Shown: positions 1-10,525, numbered from the stretch's first letter. The stretch is 64,000 nucleotides of DNA from Nocardioides currus (GCF_003057875.1 NZ_PYXZ01000007.1:193999-257998), one strand, 5' to 3'. The notes: generated by a model not told the origin, from the sequence alone. Numbers and translations: made by a program.

Positions 1-159
1 GTCTCCAAGCTCGAGGCCGGCATCGCCGACGAGCAGGCCAAGCTCGACAAGGCGAAGGCCGCGGGCGACGACCGGCGCGCCAAGCAGCTCGAGGAGTCGC
101 TCGCCAGCAAGCAGGCCTTCCTCGACATGGCGCGCAAGGCGTCGGAGGAGTTCAGCTAG
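1..159 (+). CDS. C-terminal end of a DUF349-type coiled-coil protein (partial)
   Basis: Only the last 52 codons are present; the reading frame is open from base 1 and stops at TAG 157-159. The peptide is highly charged and heptad-like (Lys/Glu/Ala/Gln rich) and ends in ARKASEEFS, which suits the C-terminal helix of DUF349 proteins. In other actinobacteria a DUF349 gene commonly lies next to relA, so position supports the call as much as sequence. The gene converges on relA, with the 83-bp repeat block between them. The molecular role of DUF349 in actinobacteria is not settled. The alternative is another coiled-coil protein. Confidence 0.55.
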   Translation, partial: VSKLEAGIADEQAKLDKAKAAGDDRRAKQLEESLASKQAFLDMARKASEEFS

Positions 160-180
160 GCACTTCGTTGCCCCGCCGAC

Positions 181-418
181 GGTGGTGGTGCGCCAGCCAC
201 GTCCCGCGATCGCGGACGGTGGGTCGGGCGCCGCTGCGAGGTGGGTCGAGGTGCGACCCGCCTCCCGGCGGTGAGCCAGCCACATTCCGTGGTCGCGAAG
301 TGTGGCTCAGTCACCGCCGCGAGGTGGGTCGAGGTGCGACACGCCCGCCGGCGGTGAGTCAGCCACATTCCGCGATCGCGAAAGGTGGCCCACGCACCGC
401 TGGCGGGTCGGGGCGGGT
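181..418. repeat. Tandem 83-bp repeat, about three units, between convergent genes
   Basis: The string GCGAGGTGGGTCGAGGTGCG recurs at 236 and 319 and the string (T/C)CAGCCAC at about 193, 276 and 359, giving a period of 83 bp. The first unit is degenerate and lacks its 5' part. Each unit holds an inverted repeat, AGCCACA followed by TGTGGCT around a CG-rich loop (clearest at about 278-306). The block fills the whole gap between the DUF349 stop and the relA stop, so it may act as a bidirectional terminator or be a REP-like palindromic element. There are no unique spacers, so it is not a CRISPR array. Confidence 0.75.
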
Positions 419-419
419 G

Positions 420-2717
420 TCAGTTGGTGACGCGGTAGGCGTCGAAGACGCCGGGCACGGAGCGTACGGCGCGGAGCACGCTGTCGAGGTGGGAGGCGTC
501 GGCCATCTCGAAGGTGAAGCGGCTCTTGGCGACGCGGTCCCGGGTGGTCGACAGGGTGGCACTGAGGATGTTCACGTGGGCGTCCGACAGCGAGATCGTG
601 ATGTCGGAGAGCAGGCGGGCGCGGTCGAGGGCCTCGACCTGGATGTTGACGAGGTAGGTCGACTGCGAGGTCGGCGCCCAGTCCACGTCGATCAGCCGCT
701 CGGGCTGGCCCTCCAGGCTGGCGGCGTTGGTGCAGCTGCGCCGGTGGACCGAGACTCCCCCGCCCTTGGTCACGAAGCCGAGGATCGGGTCGGGCGGCAC
801 CGGGGTGCAGCACTTCGCGAGCTTGACCCACACGTCGTCGACGCCCTTGACGATGACGCCGGAGTCGGTGCTGCCCGCCGACGCGGCACGCGAGCGCCGG
901 GTGATGGTGACGCCCTCGGCGAGGTCCTCGGCGGCTCCGTCGTTGCCGCCGTGCAGGTCGATGACGCGGCGTACGACCGCCTGCGCGCTCAGGTTGTTCT
1001 CGCCGACGGCGGCGTAGAGCGCCGACACGTCGGCGTGGTTGAAGTGCACGGCCGCCTGCATGAGTGACTCGTGCGTCATCAGCCGCTTGAGGGGCAGGCC
1101 CTCCTTGCGCATCAGCCGCGCGATCTGGTCCTTGCCGCGGTCGATCGCCTCCTCGCGCCGCTCCTTGGTGAACCACTGGCGGATCTTGGAGCGGGCGCGG
1201 GGTGACTTGACGAAGTTGAGCCAGTCGCGCGACGGACCGGCGTTGGCCGCCTTCGAGGTGAACACCTCGACGACGTCACCGTTGTCCAGCGACGACTCCA
1301 GCGGCACCAGTCGTCCGTTCACCCGGGCGCCGATGGTGTGGTGGCCGACCTCCGTGTGCACGGCGTAGGCGAAGTCGACCGCGGTGGCGCCGACCGGCAG
1401 CGGGATCACGTCGCCGCGCGGCGTGAAGACATAGACCTGCGCCTGGTTCATCTCGAAGCGCAGCGACTCCAGGAACTCCCCCGGGTCCTCGACCTCCTGC
1501 TGCCAGTCGAGCAGCTGCTGCAGCCAGGACATGTCGTCGAGGTCGCCGCGGGCGTCGGTGTCGACCCCGGCCTTGGTGTCCTCCTTGTACTTCCAGTGCG
1601 CTGCCACGCCGTACTCCGCCCGGCGGTGCATGGCGAAGGTCCGGATCTGCAGCTCCACCGGCTTGCCCTGCGGCCCGATCACGGTGGTGTGCAGCGACTG
1701 GTACATGTTGAACTTCGGCATCGCGACGTAGTCCTTGAACCGCCCGAGCACGGGGTTCCAGCGCGAGTGCAGCACGCCGAGGACGGAGTAGCAGTCGCGG
1801 TCCTCCTCGACGAGGATGCGGATGCCGACCAGGTCGTAGATGTCGGAGAACTCACGTCCGCCGACGATCATCTTCTGGTAGATCGAGTAGTAGTGCTTCG
1901 GCCGGCCGGTGACCTTGGCCTTGATCTTGGCGTCACGCAGGTCGCCCTCGACGCCGGCGATCACCTCGGCGAGGAACTGGTCGCGCGAGGGCGCACGGTC
2001 GGCGACCAGGCGCACGATCTCGTCGTACATCTTCGGGTGGAGCGTCGCGAAGGCGAGGTCCTCCAGCTCCCACTTGAGGGTGTTCATGCCGAGGCGGTGC
2101 GCGAGCGGGGCGTAGATGTCGAGCGTCTCGCGGGCCTTGCGCTCCTGCGTCTCGGCCTTGAGGTAGCGCAGCGTGCGCATGTTGTGCAGCCGGTCGGCCA
2201 GCTTGATGACGAGGACCCGGATGTCGCGCGACATCGCCACGATCATCTTGCGGATCGTCTCGGCCTGCGCGGAGTCGCCGTACTGCACCTTGTCGAGCTT
2301 GGTCACGCCGTCGACGAGCACGGCCACCTCGTCGCCGAAGTCCTTGCGGAGCTCGTCGAGGGTGTACGGCGTGTCCTCGACCGTGTCGTGGAGCAGGGCC
2401 GCCACCAGGGTGGGCTCGGTCATGCCGATGTCGGCGAGGATCGTGGTGACGGCGAGCGGGTGGGTGATGTAGGGGTCACCGCTCTTGCGCATCTGCGTGC
2501 TGTGCATCTTCTCGGCCACCGCGTAGGCGCGCTCGAGCAGCGCCAGGTCGGCCTTCGGGTGGTTGGCCCGCACGGAGCGGAACAGCGGCTCCAGGACGGG
2601 GTTGCCGACCGGCGCCTTGGCCCCGATCCGGGCCAGCCGGGCGCGCATGCTGCGGGCGGACACGGGCACCTCGGTGGCGCGCTCCTGCGTGGCAGGCGTG
2701 CTGAGGTCCTCGGTCAT
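420..2717 (-). CDS. relA: Bifunctional (p)ppGpp synthetase/hydrolase (Rel)
   Basis: This 765-aa cytoplasmic enzyme makes ppGpp from ATP and GDP/GTP during starvation and degrades it again. The order is an HD hydrolase domain (about 60-215; His86, His110-Asp111 in LLHDTVEDT), a RelA/SpoT synthetase domain (about 270-380), a TGS domain (about 427-488; [14 protein letters not shown]) and a C-terminal ACT domain (about 690-765). The intact HD motif and full length indicate both activities. It lies 40 bp downstream of apt on the same strand. A TAGACT box at 2724-2729 is only 6 nt before the ATG, so an additional leaderless transcript is likely. Confidence 0.97.
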   Translation of the reverse strand: MTEDLSTPATQERATEVPVSARSMRARLARIGAKAPVGNPVLEPLFRSVRANHPKADLALLERAYAVAEKMHSTQMRKSGDPYITHPLAVTTILADIGMTEPTLVAALLHDTVEDTPYTLDELRKDFGDEVAVLVDGVTKLDKVQYGDSAQAETIRKMIVAMSRDIRVLVIKLADRLHNMRTLRYLKAETQERKARETLDIYAPLAHRLGMNTLKWELEDLAFATLHPKMYDEIVRLVADRAPSRDQFLAEVIAGVEGDLRDAKIKAKVTGRPKHYYSIYQKMIVGGREFSDIYDLVGIRILVEEDRDCYSVLGVLHSRWNPVLGRFKDYVAMPKFNMYQSLHTTVIGPQGKPVELQIRTFAMHRRAEYGVAAHWKYKEDTKAGVDTDARGDLDDMSWLQQLLDWQQEVEDPGEFLESLRFEMNQAQVYVFTPRGDVIPLPVGATAVDFAYAVHTEVGHHTIGARVNGRLVPLESSLDNGDVVEVFTSKAANAGPSRDWLNFVKSPRARSKIRQWFTKERREEAIDRGKDQIARLMRKEGLPLKRLMTHESLMQAAVHFNHADVSALYAAVGENNLSAQAVVRRVIDLHGGNDGAAEDLAEGVTITRRSRAASAGSTDSGVIVKGVDDVWVKLAKCCTPVPPDPILGFVTKGGGVSVHRRSCTNAASLEGQPERLIDVDWAPTSQSTYLVNIQVEALDRARLLSDITISLSDAHVNILSATLSTTRDRVAKSRFTFEMADASHLDSVLRAVRSVPGVFDAYRVTN

Positions 2718-2757
2718 CGGGCCAGTCTAGTGACCGGCACGTCGTCGCCCCGAACCG

Positions 2758-3309
2758 TCACACCGTGGTGATCGCGCTGACGGGCAGGTCGCCGACGGCG
2801 GTCCTCCCCGGCAGGAAGCTCAGCTCCATCAGGACGGCGACGCCGACGCACGTGCCGCCGCAGGCCTCGACGAGCTCGCGGGTGGCCGCCACGGTGCCAC
2901 CGGTGGCCAGCACGTCGTCGATCAGGAGCACCCGCTCGCCCGGAGCGATCGCGTCCTGGTGGACCTCGAGGGTGGCGTCGCCGTACTCCAGCGAGTAGGA
3001 GACGGCGTGGGTGGGCCGCGGCAGCTTGCCGGCCTTGCGGACCGGCACGAACCCGATGCCGAGGGCCAGCGCGACGGGCGCGGCGAGGATGAACCCGCGG
3101 GCCTCCATGCCCACCACCTTGTCGACGACCACGGCACCGGACCCGTCGCGCCCGGCGTCGCCGAGCGCACCGATCACGGCGGCGAACCCGGCGTGGTCTG
3201 ACAGCAGCGGGGTGATGTCCTTGAACACCACGCCCGGCTGGGGATAGTCGGGTACGTCGACGACGAGCCGCGACATCGCGTCGCGGGCCGCGTCGGCGGG
3301 ACCTGTCAT
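2758..3309 (-). CDS. apt: Adenine phosphoribosyltransferase
   Basis: This 183-aa enzyme salvages adenine by joining it to PRPP to give AMP. The PRPP-binding motif VLLIDDVLATGGT is intact, preceded by the family stretch VVGMEARGFILAAPVA, and the length fits class I phosphoribosyltransferases. The ATG overlaps the secF stop by four bases (ATGA), which indicates translational coupling. The order secD-secF-apt-relA is a well-known actinobacterial arrangement and puts purine salvage next to the ppGpp enzyme. Confidence 0.95.
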   Translation of the reverse strand: MTGPADAARDAMSRLVVDVPDYPQPGVVFKDITPLLSDHAGFAAVIGALGDAGRDGSGAVVVDKVVGMEARGFILAAPVALALGIGFVPVRKAGKLPRPTHAVSYSLEYGDATLEVHQDAIAPGERVLLIDDVLATGGTVAATRELVEACGGTCVGVAVLMELSFLPGRTAVGDLPVSAITTV

Positions 3310-4538
3310 TTCTTGCCCCGCTGCGAGCGCGGCTTGCGCGTCGGCTGCACCCGGCCCGCGGCGGGGCTCTGCTTCACCGGTCCGTGCGCCTTCGGGACGA
3401 CCCGACCCTTGTTGACCGCCTCGTCGCGGCGCGGAGGCGCCTTGACCAGCGGACGCGCGACCGTGCCGTCCTCGCGCACCTGGCGCGGGTCCGGCGGCGG
3501 CGTGGCGTCGGAGGCGGCCGCCGCGACGCGGGAGTAGGGGTCGGCCGCGGCCTCACGACGGCGGGCGGCGGCCCGCCGCTCGTCGTAGTTGACGTCCTTC
3601 TCCCCCGCCTTCAGCTGCACGAGCAGCGGGGTGGCGATGAAGATCGAGGAGTAGGCACCGGCCGCCATGCCCACGAACAGGGCGAGCGCGAGGTCCTTGA
3701 GCGAGCCCGAGCCGAGCTGGACGACGCCGACGTAGAGGATCGCGGCCACCGGGATCAGCGCCACGATCGAGGTGTTGATCGAGCGGACCAGGGTCTGGTT
3801 GACGGCGAGGTTGGCGGCCTCGGCGTAGGTCAGGCGCGACGACCTCAGCTGGTGGGTGTTCTCGCGCACCTTGTCGAAGACGACCACGGTGTCGTACAGC
3901 GAGAAGCCGAGGATGGTCAGGATGCCGGTCACGGTCGCCGGGGACACCTCGAAGCCCGACAGGGCGTAGACCCCGACGGTGATGAGGACGTCGTGGGCGA
4001 GCGCGACGATGGCGGCGACGGACATCTTCCACTCGCGGAAGTAGGCCCAGATGAAGAGCACCACGAGCACGAGGAAGACGGCGAGGCCGATCAGCGAGCG
4101 CTCGGCGACCTCCTTGCCCCAGCTCGGCCCGATCTCCGTCTGGGAGATGTCGGCCTCCTGCGCGCCGGTGACGTCGAGGATCGTGCTGACCAACTCGGCG
4201 CTCTCCTCGTCGTCGACCGGCTCGGTCTGGACGATGATCGCCTCGGAGCCCGAGGTGGTGACGACCGGCGACGCGGCGCTGTCGATCCCGGTGCCGGCGA
4301 CGCCGGTGCGCAGGTCGTCGGCCATGTCCTGGGTGACCTTGTCGGCCGGCAGCGTGACGCGATACTCGGCGCCGCCGGTGAACTCGATGCCCATGTTGAG
4401 GCCCTTGGACACCAGTCCGAACGCGGCCATGGCGAGGATGACCGCCGAGACGGCGTACCAGACCCACTTGCGCCCGACGAAGTCGATCGAGCGACGCCCG
4501 GAGTAGAGCTCGTTGCCGAGCCGTGAGAACGCGCCCAT
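3306..4538 (-). CDS. secF: Protein translocase subunit SecF
   Basis: This 410-aa membrane protein works with SecD to help SecYEG-dependent secretion using the proton-motive force. The start MGAFSRLGNELYSGRRSIDF is chosen because it overlaps the secD stop by one base and begins with the usual SecF N-terminus. An upstream extension in frame is only secD read in another frame. One N-terminal membrane segment, a large external loop (FTGGAEYRVTLP) and a five-helix bundle carrying the RND signature around VGVYALSGFEVSPATVTGIL are visible. The last roughly 100 residues form a basic, Pro/Arg-rich cytoplasmic tail that is poorly conserved. Confidence 0.95.
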   Translation of the reverse strand: MGAFSRLGNELYSGRRSIDFVGRKWVWYAVSAVILAMAAFGLVSKGLNMGIEFTGGAEYRVTLPADKVTQDMADDLRTGVAGTGIDSAASPVVTTSGSEAIIVQTEPVDDEESAELVSTILDVTGAQEADISQTEIGPSWGKEVAERSLIGLAVFLVLVVLFIWAYFREWKMSVAAIVALAHDVLITVGVYALSGFEVSPATVTGILTILGFSLYDTVVVFDKVRENTHQLRSSRLTYAEAANLAVNQTLVRSINTSIVALIPVAAILYVGVVQLGSGSLKDLALALFVGMAAGAYSSIFIATPLLVQLKAGEKDVNYDERRAAARRREAAADPYSRVAAAASDATPPPDPRQVREDGTVARPLVKAPPRRDEAVNKGRVVPKAHGPVKQSPAAGRVQPTRKPRSQRGKK

Positions 4539-6286
4539 CAGGCCTTGCCTCCAGCGGTCGAGACGGAGTCGGGGCCGAGGCCCAGGGTGTCGGCGCTGAG
4601 CCCCGACAGGGCGTGGCCGCGGTTGAAGAACGGGAAGCGGGCCAGCCACGAGACCATCGGGTGGGTGAACCAGAAGAACACCACGAGGTCGATCAGCGTG
4701 GAGAGCCCGAGGGTGAAGGCGAAGCCCTTCACGACGCCGGCGGCGAAGATGTAGAGCACGACAGCCGCGAGCAGCGAGACCGCGTCGGCCGCCAGGCAGG
4801 TGTTCCGTGCACGGGTCCACCCGGCCTCCACGGCCACCCGCATCGACTTCCCGTCGCGCATCTCGTCTCGTATTCGTTCGAAGTAGACGATGAAGGAGTC
4901 GGCGGTGATGCCGACCGCCACGATCAGACCGGCGATGCCGGGCAGCGACAGGGTGAACCCGGCGCCCTTGCTGAGGAGCACGACCAAGGAGTAGGTCAGG
5001 GCGGCTGCCACGAGCAACGAGGCGATCACCACCATGCCGAGGCCGCGGTAGTAGAAGAGGCAGTAGAGCATCACCAGCACGAGCCCGGCGAGCCCGGCGG
5101 TGATGCCCGCCGAGAGCTGGTTGCCCGCGAGCGAGGGCCCGACCAGCTCGACCGGCGGGTCCTTCTCGAAGGAGATCGGCAGCGCGCCGTACTTGAGGCT
5201 GGTCGCCAGGCTCTGCGCCTCGGCCTGGCTGAACTGGCCGGTGATCTGGGCGTTGCCGTCGGTGATCAGGCCGTTCATGGTCGGCGCCGAGATGACCTGC
5301 CCGTCGAGCACGATGGCGAACTGCTTGTCGGTGTTGACCAGCGCCTGCGAGATCTCGGCGAACTCCTTGGTGCCGGCACGGTTGAAGCTGAGGTCGACGC
5401 CCCACTCGACGCTCTGCTGGCTCGGGGGCAGGGCGTCGGCCGCGCTCAGGTCGGTGCCCTCGATCAGCGCCGCGGAGAGGAGCATCTTGCGGCCGAACTC
5501 GTCGCAGGTGACGAGCGGCTTGTCCGGGTCGTCGTCGATGTTGGGCACCTCGCCGGCGGCCGGGCAGCTGAACTGGTTGAACGCGGCCAGCGACTTGGCG
5601 TCGGGGTTGTCCATCCACGTCAGCGGGTCCTCGAGGGCGTCGGCCGGTGTGGTGTCCTCGGTCGGGGTCTCGCTGGGCGACTGGCTCGGGGACGGGCTCG
5701 GCGACTGGCTCGGGGACGGGGACTTCGTCGCGTTCTTGTTCTTGCCGTCGTTCTTGCCGTCGGCCCAGGCGTACGGCGCCCGGTTCTTGCCCTTCGGGGC
5801 CTTGCTCGACGGCGTGCCGCTCGGGGACGGGGTGGCCGTGCCGTTGCCGGTGCCCGGGATGGTGCTGCCGGTGTCGGGCACGGTCGTCCCGGCGCCGTTG
5901 CCGGTGTCGGTCGCCCCGGCCGTGCCGTCGGCGACGGCGGCGACGACCCGGAAGCGGAGCTGCGCCTGGCGCTTGACCGTCTCGACGAGGTCGCGGCGGC
6001 TCTCGCCGGGGATCTCGACGACGATGTACTTGTTGCCCTGGGTGGCGACCTCGGCCTCGGCGACACCGGAGCCGTTGACGCGGTCCTCGATGATCCCGCG
6101 CGCCTCGGACAGGCTGTCGCTGGACACGTCGCCCTTGGTGATCAGGGTGATGCGGGTGCCGCCCTGCAGGTCGAGCCCGAGCTTGGGCTTCCAGACGCCG
6201 GCCAGGGCCACGAGGCCGTAGGACAGCAGCGTGACCAGGAAGAAGACGACGAGCGTGCGGCCGGGGTTGGGGGTGCGCTTGGCCAT
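4538..6286 (-). CDS. secD: Protein translocase subunit SecD
   Basis: The 582-aa partner of SecF. The start MAKRTPNPGR is chosen because it lies directly after the yajC stop. One N-terminal membrane helix (about 11-30) is followed by the family motif GLDLQGGTRITL, a large external P1 domain and five C-terminal helices with VAVGITADSFIVYFERIRDEM. An insertion of about 100 residues (118-218) inside P1 is low complexity: Gly/Thr/Asn-rich, then a Ser-Pro repeat run. E. coli SecD lacks it. It sits between yajC and secF with near-zero spacing, so the three are co-transcribed. Confidence 0.96.
   Translation of the reverse strand: MAKRTPNPGRTLVVFFLVTLLSYGLVALAGVWKPKLGLDLQGGTRITLITKGDVSSDSLSEARGIIEDRVNGSGVAEAEVATQGNKYIVVEIPGESRRDLVETVKRQAQLRFRVVAAVADGTAGATDTGNGAGTTVPDTGSTIPGTGNGTATPSPSGTPSSKAPKGKNRAPYAWADGKNDGKNKNATKSPSPSQSPSPSPSQSPSETPTEDTTPADALEDPLTWMDNPDAKSLAAFNQFSCPAAGEVPNIDDDPDKPLVTCDEFGRKMLLSAALIEGTDLSAADALPPSQQSVEWGVDLSFNRAGTKEFAEISQALVNTDKQFAIVLDGQVISAPTMNGLITDGNAQITGQFSQAEAQSLATSLKYGALPISFEKDPPVELVGPSLAGNQLSAGITAGLAGLVLVMLYCLFYYRGLGMVVIASLLVAAALTYSLVVLLSKGAGFTLSLPGIAGLIVAVGITADSFIVYFERIRDEMRDGKSMRVAVEAGWTRARNTCLAADAVSLLAAVVLYIFAAGVVKGFAFTLGLSTLIDLVVFFWFTHPMVSWLARFPFFNRGHALSGLSADTLGLGPDSVSTAGGKA
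5676..5722. repeat. 24-bp tandem repeat inside secD
   Basis: The unit GGCGACTGGCTCGGGGACGG begins at 5676 and again at 5700, a period of 24 bp over nearly two copies. It encodes the Ser-Pro-rich run of the SecD external domain, so slippage can lengthen or shorten it without a frameshift. Confidence 0.8.
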
Positions 6287-6287
6287 G

Positions 6288-6608
6288 TCAGCGCTCCTCG
6301 CCCGGCCGGTCGGTCTCATCGGTGTCGACCGCCTCGACCGCGACGTCGGGCCCCTGGTCCACCACGCTGACCGCGCCCCGGGCGACCTCGATCGTGGTGC
6401 CGGGGGCGATCTCGAGGTGGACGCGGTCCTCGTCGAGCGAGGTGACCGTGCCGTAGATCCCGGACGACAGCATCACCCGCTGGCCGGGGCGCAGCTCCGA
6501 CTGGAGCTGGGCCACCGCCTTCTGGCGACGCGATGCGGGACGCACCACCATCAGCCAGAACAGCACGGCGACGGCGATCAGGGGCAGGAAGGTGGCGAGC
6601 TCGCCCAC
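6288..6608 (-). CDS. yajC: Preprotein translocase subunit YajC
   Basis: A 106-aa protein with one N-terminal membrane helix (about 5-24), then the family pattern RPASRRQK and a small beta-rich cytoplasmic domain containing LRPGQRVMLSSGIYGTV. It associates with SecD/SecF. The C-terminus is an acidic tail. It is the first gene of yajC-secD-secF, and the 128 bp between the ruvB stop and this start is the likely promoter region. I see no distinctive motif there apart from a TACG-rich patch. Confidence 0.93.
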   Translation of the reverse strand: MGELATFLPLIAVAVLFWLMVVRPASRRQKAVAQLQSELRPGQRVMLSSGIYGTVTSLDEDRVHLEIAPGTTIEVARGAVSVVDQGPDVAVEAVDTDETDRPGEER

Positions 6609-6736
6609 GGAGTTACCTCAAGCGTTTCGAGTGACATGACGGCGGATCCAGCAGGCGCGCACATGCACCCGAGTGACCAACGCAGGAGTGTACGTCGTGG
6701 TTCCGCCGGTCGGACGCCCCGTGGCCGGCGATGACG

Positions 6737-7834
6737 TCAGATCGTGTCGAACAGCGTCGAGTCGCCGCCGGGAGGGGCGGCCGGTGGCGTGAGGCCGAGG
6801 TGGTGCCAGCCCGCAGCGGTGGCGATGCGGCCGCGCGGCGTGCGGGCGAGCAGGCCGTTGCGGACGAGGAACGGCTCGGCGACCTCCTCGACCGTCTCGC
6901 GCTCCTCACCGACGGCGACCGCGAGCGTGGAGATGCCGACCGGACCGCCGCCGAAGCGACGGCACAGGGCGTCGAGCACGCCCCGGTCGAGCCGGTCGAG
7001 GCCGGACTCGTCGACCTCGTAGAGCTCGAGCGCGGCGCGGGCCACCTCGCGGGTGACGACGCCGTCGGCCCGGACCTGCGCGAAGTCGCGCACGCGCCGG
7101 AGCAGGCGGTTGGCGATGCGGGGCGTGCCGCGCGAGCGACCGGCGATCTCGCCCGATCCCTCGTCGGTGAGCTCGACCCCGAGCAGCCCGGCCGAGCGGT
7201 GCACGATCAGGTCGACCTCGTGGGGCTCGTAGAACTCGAGGTGCGCGGTGAAGCCGAACCGGTCGCGCAGCGGGCCGGGCAGGAGTCCGGCCCGCGTGGT
7301 CGCGCCGACCAGGGTGAAGGGCGGGATCTCCAGCGGGATCGCGGTGGCGCCGGGGCCCTTGCCGATGACGACGTCGACCCGGAAGTCCTCCATCGCCATG
7401 TAGAGCATCTCCTCGGCCGGCCGCGACATCCGGTGGATCTCGTCGACGAAGAGGACGTCGCCCTCGTTGAGACCCGACAGGATGGCCGCGAGATCACCGG
7501 CGTGGGTGATGGCCGGACCGCTGGTCAGTCGCAGCGGCGAGGTCATCTCGCCGGCGATGATCATGGCCAGCGTCGTCTTGCCGAGCCCGGGAGGACCGGA
7601 GAGCAGCACGTGGTCGGGCGCCCTCCCCCGGCGGCGTGCGGCCTCCAGCACCAGCCCGAGCTGGTCGCGCACGCGCACCTGCCCCACCACCTCGTCGAGG
7701 GTGCGGGGTCGCAGGGCGGCCTCGACGGCGCGCTCGTCGCCGTCGGCGTCGGCGGACGTCAGCCGGTCGAGGTGGCGCTCGAGGTGCGCCGCCTCGGCGG
7801 CGGTCAGCTCGTCGGTCTCGTCCGTCCAGTCCAT
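6737..7834 (-). CDS. ruvB: Holliday junction branch migration ATPase RuvB
   Basis: This 365-aa AAA+ motor forms hexameric rings that drive branch migration at RuvA-bound Holliday junctions. Walker A is [14 protein letters not shown], Walker B is LFVDEIHR, and the sensor stretch GATTRAG and the C-terminal winged helix ([11 protein letters not shown]) are present. The N-terminus is extended by about 25 acidic residues before the usual start of similarity ([11 protein letters not shown]). It lies 4 bp after ruvA and belongs to the LexA-controlled ruvC-ruvA-ruvB operon. Confidence 0.97.
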   Translation of the reverse strand: MDWTDETDELTAAEAAHLERHLDRLTSADADGDERAVEAALRPRTLDEVVGQVRVRDQLGLVLEAARRRGRAPDHVLLSGPPGLGKTTLAMIIAGEMTSPLRLTSGPAITHAGDLAAILSGLNEGDVLFVDEIHRMSRPAEEMLYMAMEDFRVDVVIGKGPGATAIPLEIPPFTLVGATTRAGLLPGPLRDRFGFTAHLEFYEPHEVDLIVHRSAGLLGVELTDEGSGEIAGRSRGTPRIANRLLRRVRDFAQVRADGVVTREVARAALELYEVDESGLDRLDRGVLDALCRRFGGGPVGISTLAVAVGEERETVEEVAEPFLVRNGLLARTPRGRIATAAGWHHLGLTPPAAPPGGDSTLFDTI

Positions 7835-7838
7835 CGGC

Positions 7839-8438
7839 TCAGGCCTTGCTCAGGGCGCGGAGGGCGGCGCGGAGGAGGGAGGGGACGTCGGGGGTCGGAC
7901 CGGCGTCGGGCGCCACCGTCTCCACCGCCTTCTCGGCCTCCTTGGCCGACCAGCCCAGACCGACGAGCCCCTGGTGGACCTGGTCTCGCCACGGCGCGGC
8001 GGGAGTCGCGGGCGCGCCGGCGAGCCGGGCGCCGGTCGGGGCGCCGATGCGGTCCTTGAGCTCCAGGATGATCCGCTGCGCGCCCTTCTGCCCGATGCCC
8101 GGCACCCGGGTCAGGGTCTTGACGTCCTCGCCGGCGACGGCGGCGCGCAGGTCGTCGGGCGAGAGCACGGCGACCATCGCCTGGGCGACCTTGGGGCCGA
8201 CCCCGGACGCGGTCTGCACGAGCTCGAAGACCTGCTTCTCGTCGTCGTCGAGGAAGCCGAAGACGGTCAGCGAGTCCTCCCGCACGACCATGCTGGTGGG
8301 GAGCGTCGCGGTCGAGCCGACCCGCAGCGTGGCCAGCGTGCCGGGGGTGCACATCAGCTCGAGCCCGACCCCGCCGACCTCGAGGACGGCGCTGGTGAGG
8401 GTGAGGGCGGCGACCTCGCCGCGGACGAATGCGATCAC
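7839..8438 (-). CDS. ruvA: Holliday junction DNA-binding protein RuvA
   Basis: A 199-aa protein that tetramerises on four-way junctions and loads RuvB. The OB-fold domain ([13 protein letters not shown]), the helix-hairpin-helix regions ([15 protein letters not shown] and [16 protein letters not shown]) and the C-terminal RuvB-binding domain after an Ala/Pro linker are recognisable. It starts with GTG, and GTGA overlaps the ruvC stop, so translation is coupled. Confidence 0.95.
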   Translation of the reverse strand: MIAFVRGEVAALTLTSAVLEVGGVGLELMCTPGTLATLRVGSTATLPTSMVVREDSLTVFGFLDDDEKQVFELVQTASGVGPKVAQAMVAVLSPDDLRAAVAGEDVKTLTRVPGIGQKGAQRIILELKDRIGAPTGARLAGAPATPAAPWRDQVHQGLVGLGWSAKEAEKAVETVAPDAGPTPDVPSLLRAALRALSKA

Positions 8439-9016
8439 TGCCTGCTCCTTGCTGCGGCCGCCGCGGCGGCCTTCCTCTGTGCCTTCTGCGCCGCCTCGAT
8501 CCGGGCCTGCGCGATGATGCGGGCCTCCTCGATGCGGGCCACGGCGCCGCCGCGCCAGACGTGGGTGATGGCCAGCGCGAGCGCGTCGGCGGCGTCGGCC
8601 GGCTTGGGCGGGGCGTCCAGGCGCAGGATGCGGGTGACCATCGCGCCGACCTGGGCCTTGTTGGCCCGACCGCTGCCGGACACGGCCGCCTTCACCTCGC
8701 TGGGGGTGTGCAGGGCGACCGGCAGCCCGCGCCGGGCGGCGACGACCAGCGCGATGCCGCTGGCCTGGGCGGTGCCCATGATCGTGCTGGAGTCGGACCG
8801 GGCGAAGACCCGCTCGACCGCGACGGCGTCGGGCTCGAACTCGTCGAGCCAGGCATCGAGGCCCCGCTCGATCGTGACCAGGCGCTGCTGGATCGGCTCG
8901 GCCGGGCTGGTGCGGATGACGTTGACGTCGACGAGCGTCAGCGGCCGGCCGACCGTGCCGTCGACGACCCCGACGCCGCAGCGCGTCAGGCCGGGGTCGA
9001 TCCCGAGCACCCGCAT
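8435..9016 (-). CDS. ruvC: Crossover junction endodeoxyribonuclease RuvC
   Basis: This 193-aa nuclease cuts Holliday junctions symmetrically. The four acidic catalytic residues are visible: Asp7 ([10 protein letters not shown]), Glu68 (AVERVFA), Asp141 and Asp144 (PADAADALA). The C-terminus carries an Ala/Lys-rich tail beyond the fold. The start ATG at 9016 is chosen for the canonical [10 protein letters not shown]-terminus and a GAGAGGTGG ribosome-binding site. It is the first gene of ruvCAB and carries a LexA box 16 bp upstream. Confidence 0.96.
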   Translation of the reverse strand: MRVLGIDPGLTRCGVGVVDGTVGRPLTLVDVNVIRTSPAEPIQQRLVTIERGLDAWLDEFEPDAVAVERVFARSDSSTIMGTAQASGIALVVAARRGLPVALHTPSEVKAAVSGSGRANKAQVGAMVTRILRLDAPPKPADAADALALAITHVWRGGAVARIEEARIIAQARIEAAQKAQRKAAAAAAARSRQ

Positions 9017-9032
9017 GGAGCCACCTCTCGTC

Positions 9033-9046
9033 CGAACATCTGTTCG
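9033..9046 (-). promoter_or_regulatory. LexA (SOS) box upstream of ruvCAB
   Basis: The palindrome CGAACATCTGTTCG fits the actinobacterial LexA consensus CGAAC-N4-GTTCG perfectly in both half-sites. It ends 16 bp before the ruvC ATG, where LexA would block a promoter. It predicts DNA-damage induction of all three ruv genes. Confidence 0.88.
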
Positions 9047-9096
9047 GGCAACGCTAACCTGCGGCGCCGGCGCAGCGGCGTACGACACGCGCGGGG

Positions 9097-9872
<776 letters not shown>

Positions 9873-9873
<1 letters not shown>

Positions 9874-10517
9874 CAGTCCCTCTTCGTCTCGGTTGTACGG
9901 CGTTCGGCTCGCGACCGGCGGACCAGGTCGACGAACAGCTCGTGGACCCGGGCATCGCCCCCGACCTCCGGGTGGAAGGAGGTCGCCATCAGCGAGCCCT
10001 GGCGAACGGCCACGATCCTACCGGCGGCGGCGCCGCGCTCGGGATCGACCGGCACCCGGGCCAGCACCTCCACCCCGTCGCCGACCGACTCCACCCAGGG
10101 CGCACGGATGAAGACCGCGTGCAGCGGACCGTCGATGCCGGCCATCTCGATGTCGCCCTCGAAGCTGTCGACCTGCCGCCCGAAGGCGTTGCGCCGCACC
10201 GTGATGTCGAGGCCGCCGATGGTCTCCTGGCCCTCGATCCCGTCCTCGATCCGCTCGGCGAGCATGATCATCCCGGCACAGGTGCCGAAGGCCGGCAGCC
10301 CGTCGGCGATGCGCTCGCGCAGCGGCTCGTACAGCTCGAAGATCCTCGCCAGCTTGATCATGGTCGTGGACTCGCCGCCCGGGATGACCAGCCCGTCCAC
10401 CGCGGCGAGCTCGGAGGGACGGCGCACGGCCACGGCGTCCTCGCCGAGGCGGCGCAGCGCGTCCAGGTGTTCGCGCACGTCGCCCTGGAGGGCGAGCACG
10501 CCGATGCTGTGGTCCAC
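9873..10517 (-). CDS. pdxT: Pyridoxal 5'-phosphate synthase glutaminase subunit PdxT
   Basis: This 214-aa class I glutaminase releases ammonia from glutamine for PdxS. The GTG at 10517 is chosen because [14 protein letters not shown] follows at once and a TAGGAT box lies 8 nt upstream, which suits a leaderless mRNA. Motifs are the GGEST loop (48-52), the nucleophile Cys80 in [11 protein letters not shown] and the His-Glu pair in SFHPEVGGD. The usual neighbour pdxS is about 1.1 kb away, separated by an oppositely oriented hydrolase gene. Confidence 0.95.
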
Positions 10518-10525
10518 GTCGGCAG

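Noticed and set aside
181..418. Possible CRISPR array
   Set aside because: The repeats are contiguous with a period of 83 bp and have no unique spacers or cas genes.
1338..2771. Long plus-strand open frame (477 codons) opposite relA
   Set aside because: It is antisense to a clear relA gene, has Leu/Val/Arg/His composition typical of reverse frames in GC-rich DNA, and no ribosome-binding site. The same reasoning removed similar long frames opposite secD, malate synthase, GH42 and others.
3249..3256. GGGTAC inside apt
   Set aside because: It lies within the coding sequence, on the strand opposite to apt transcription, with no CATG at the right spacing and no gene downstream.
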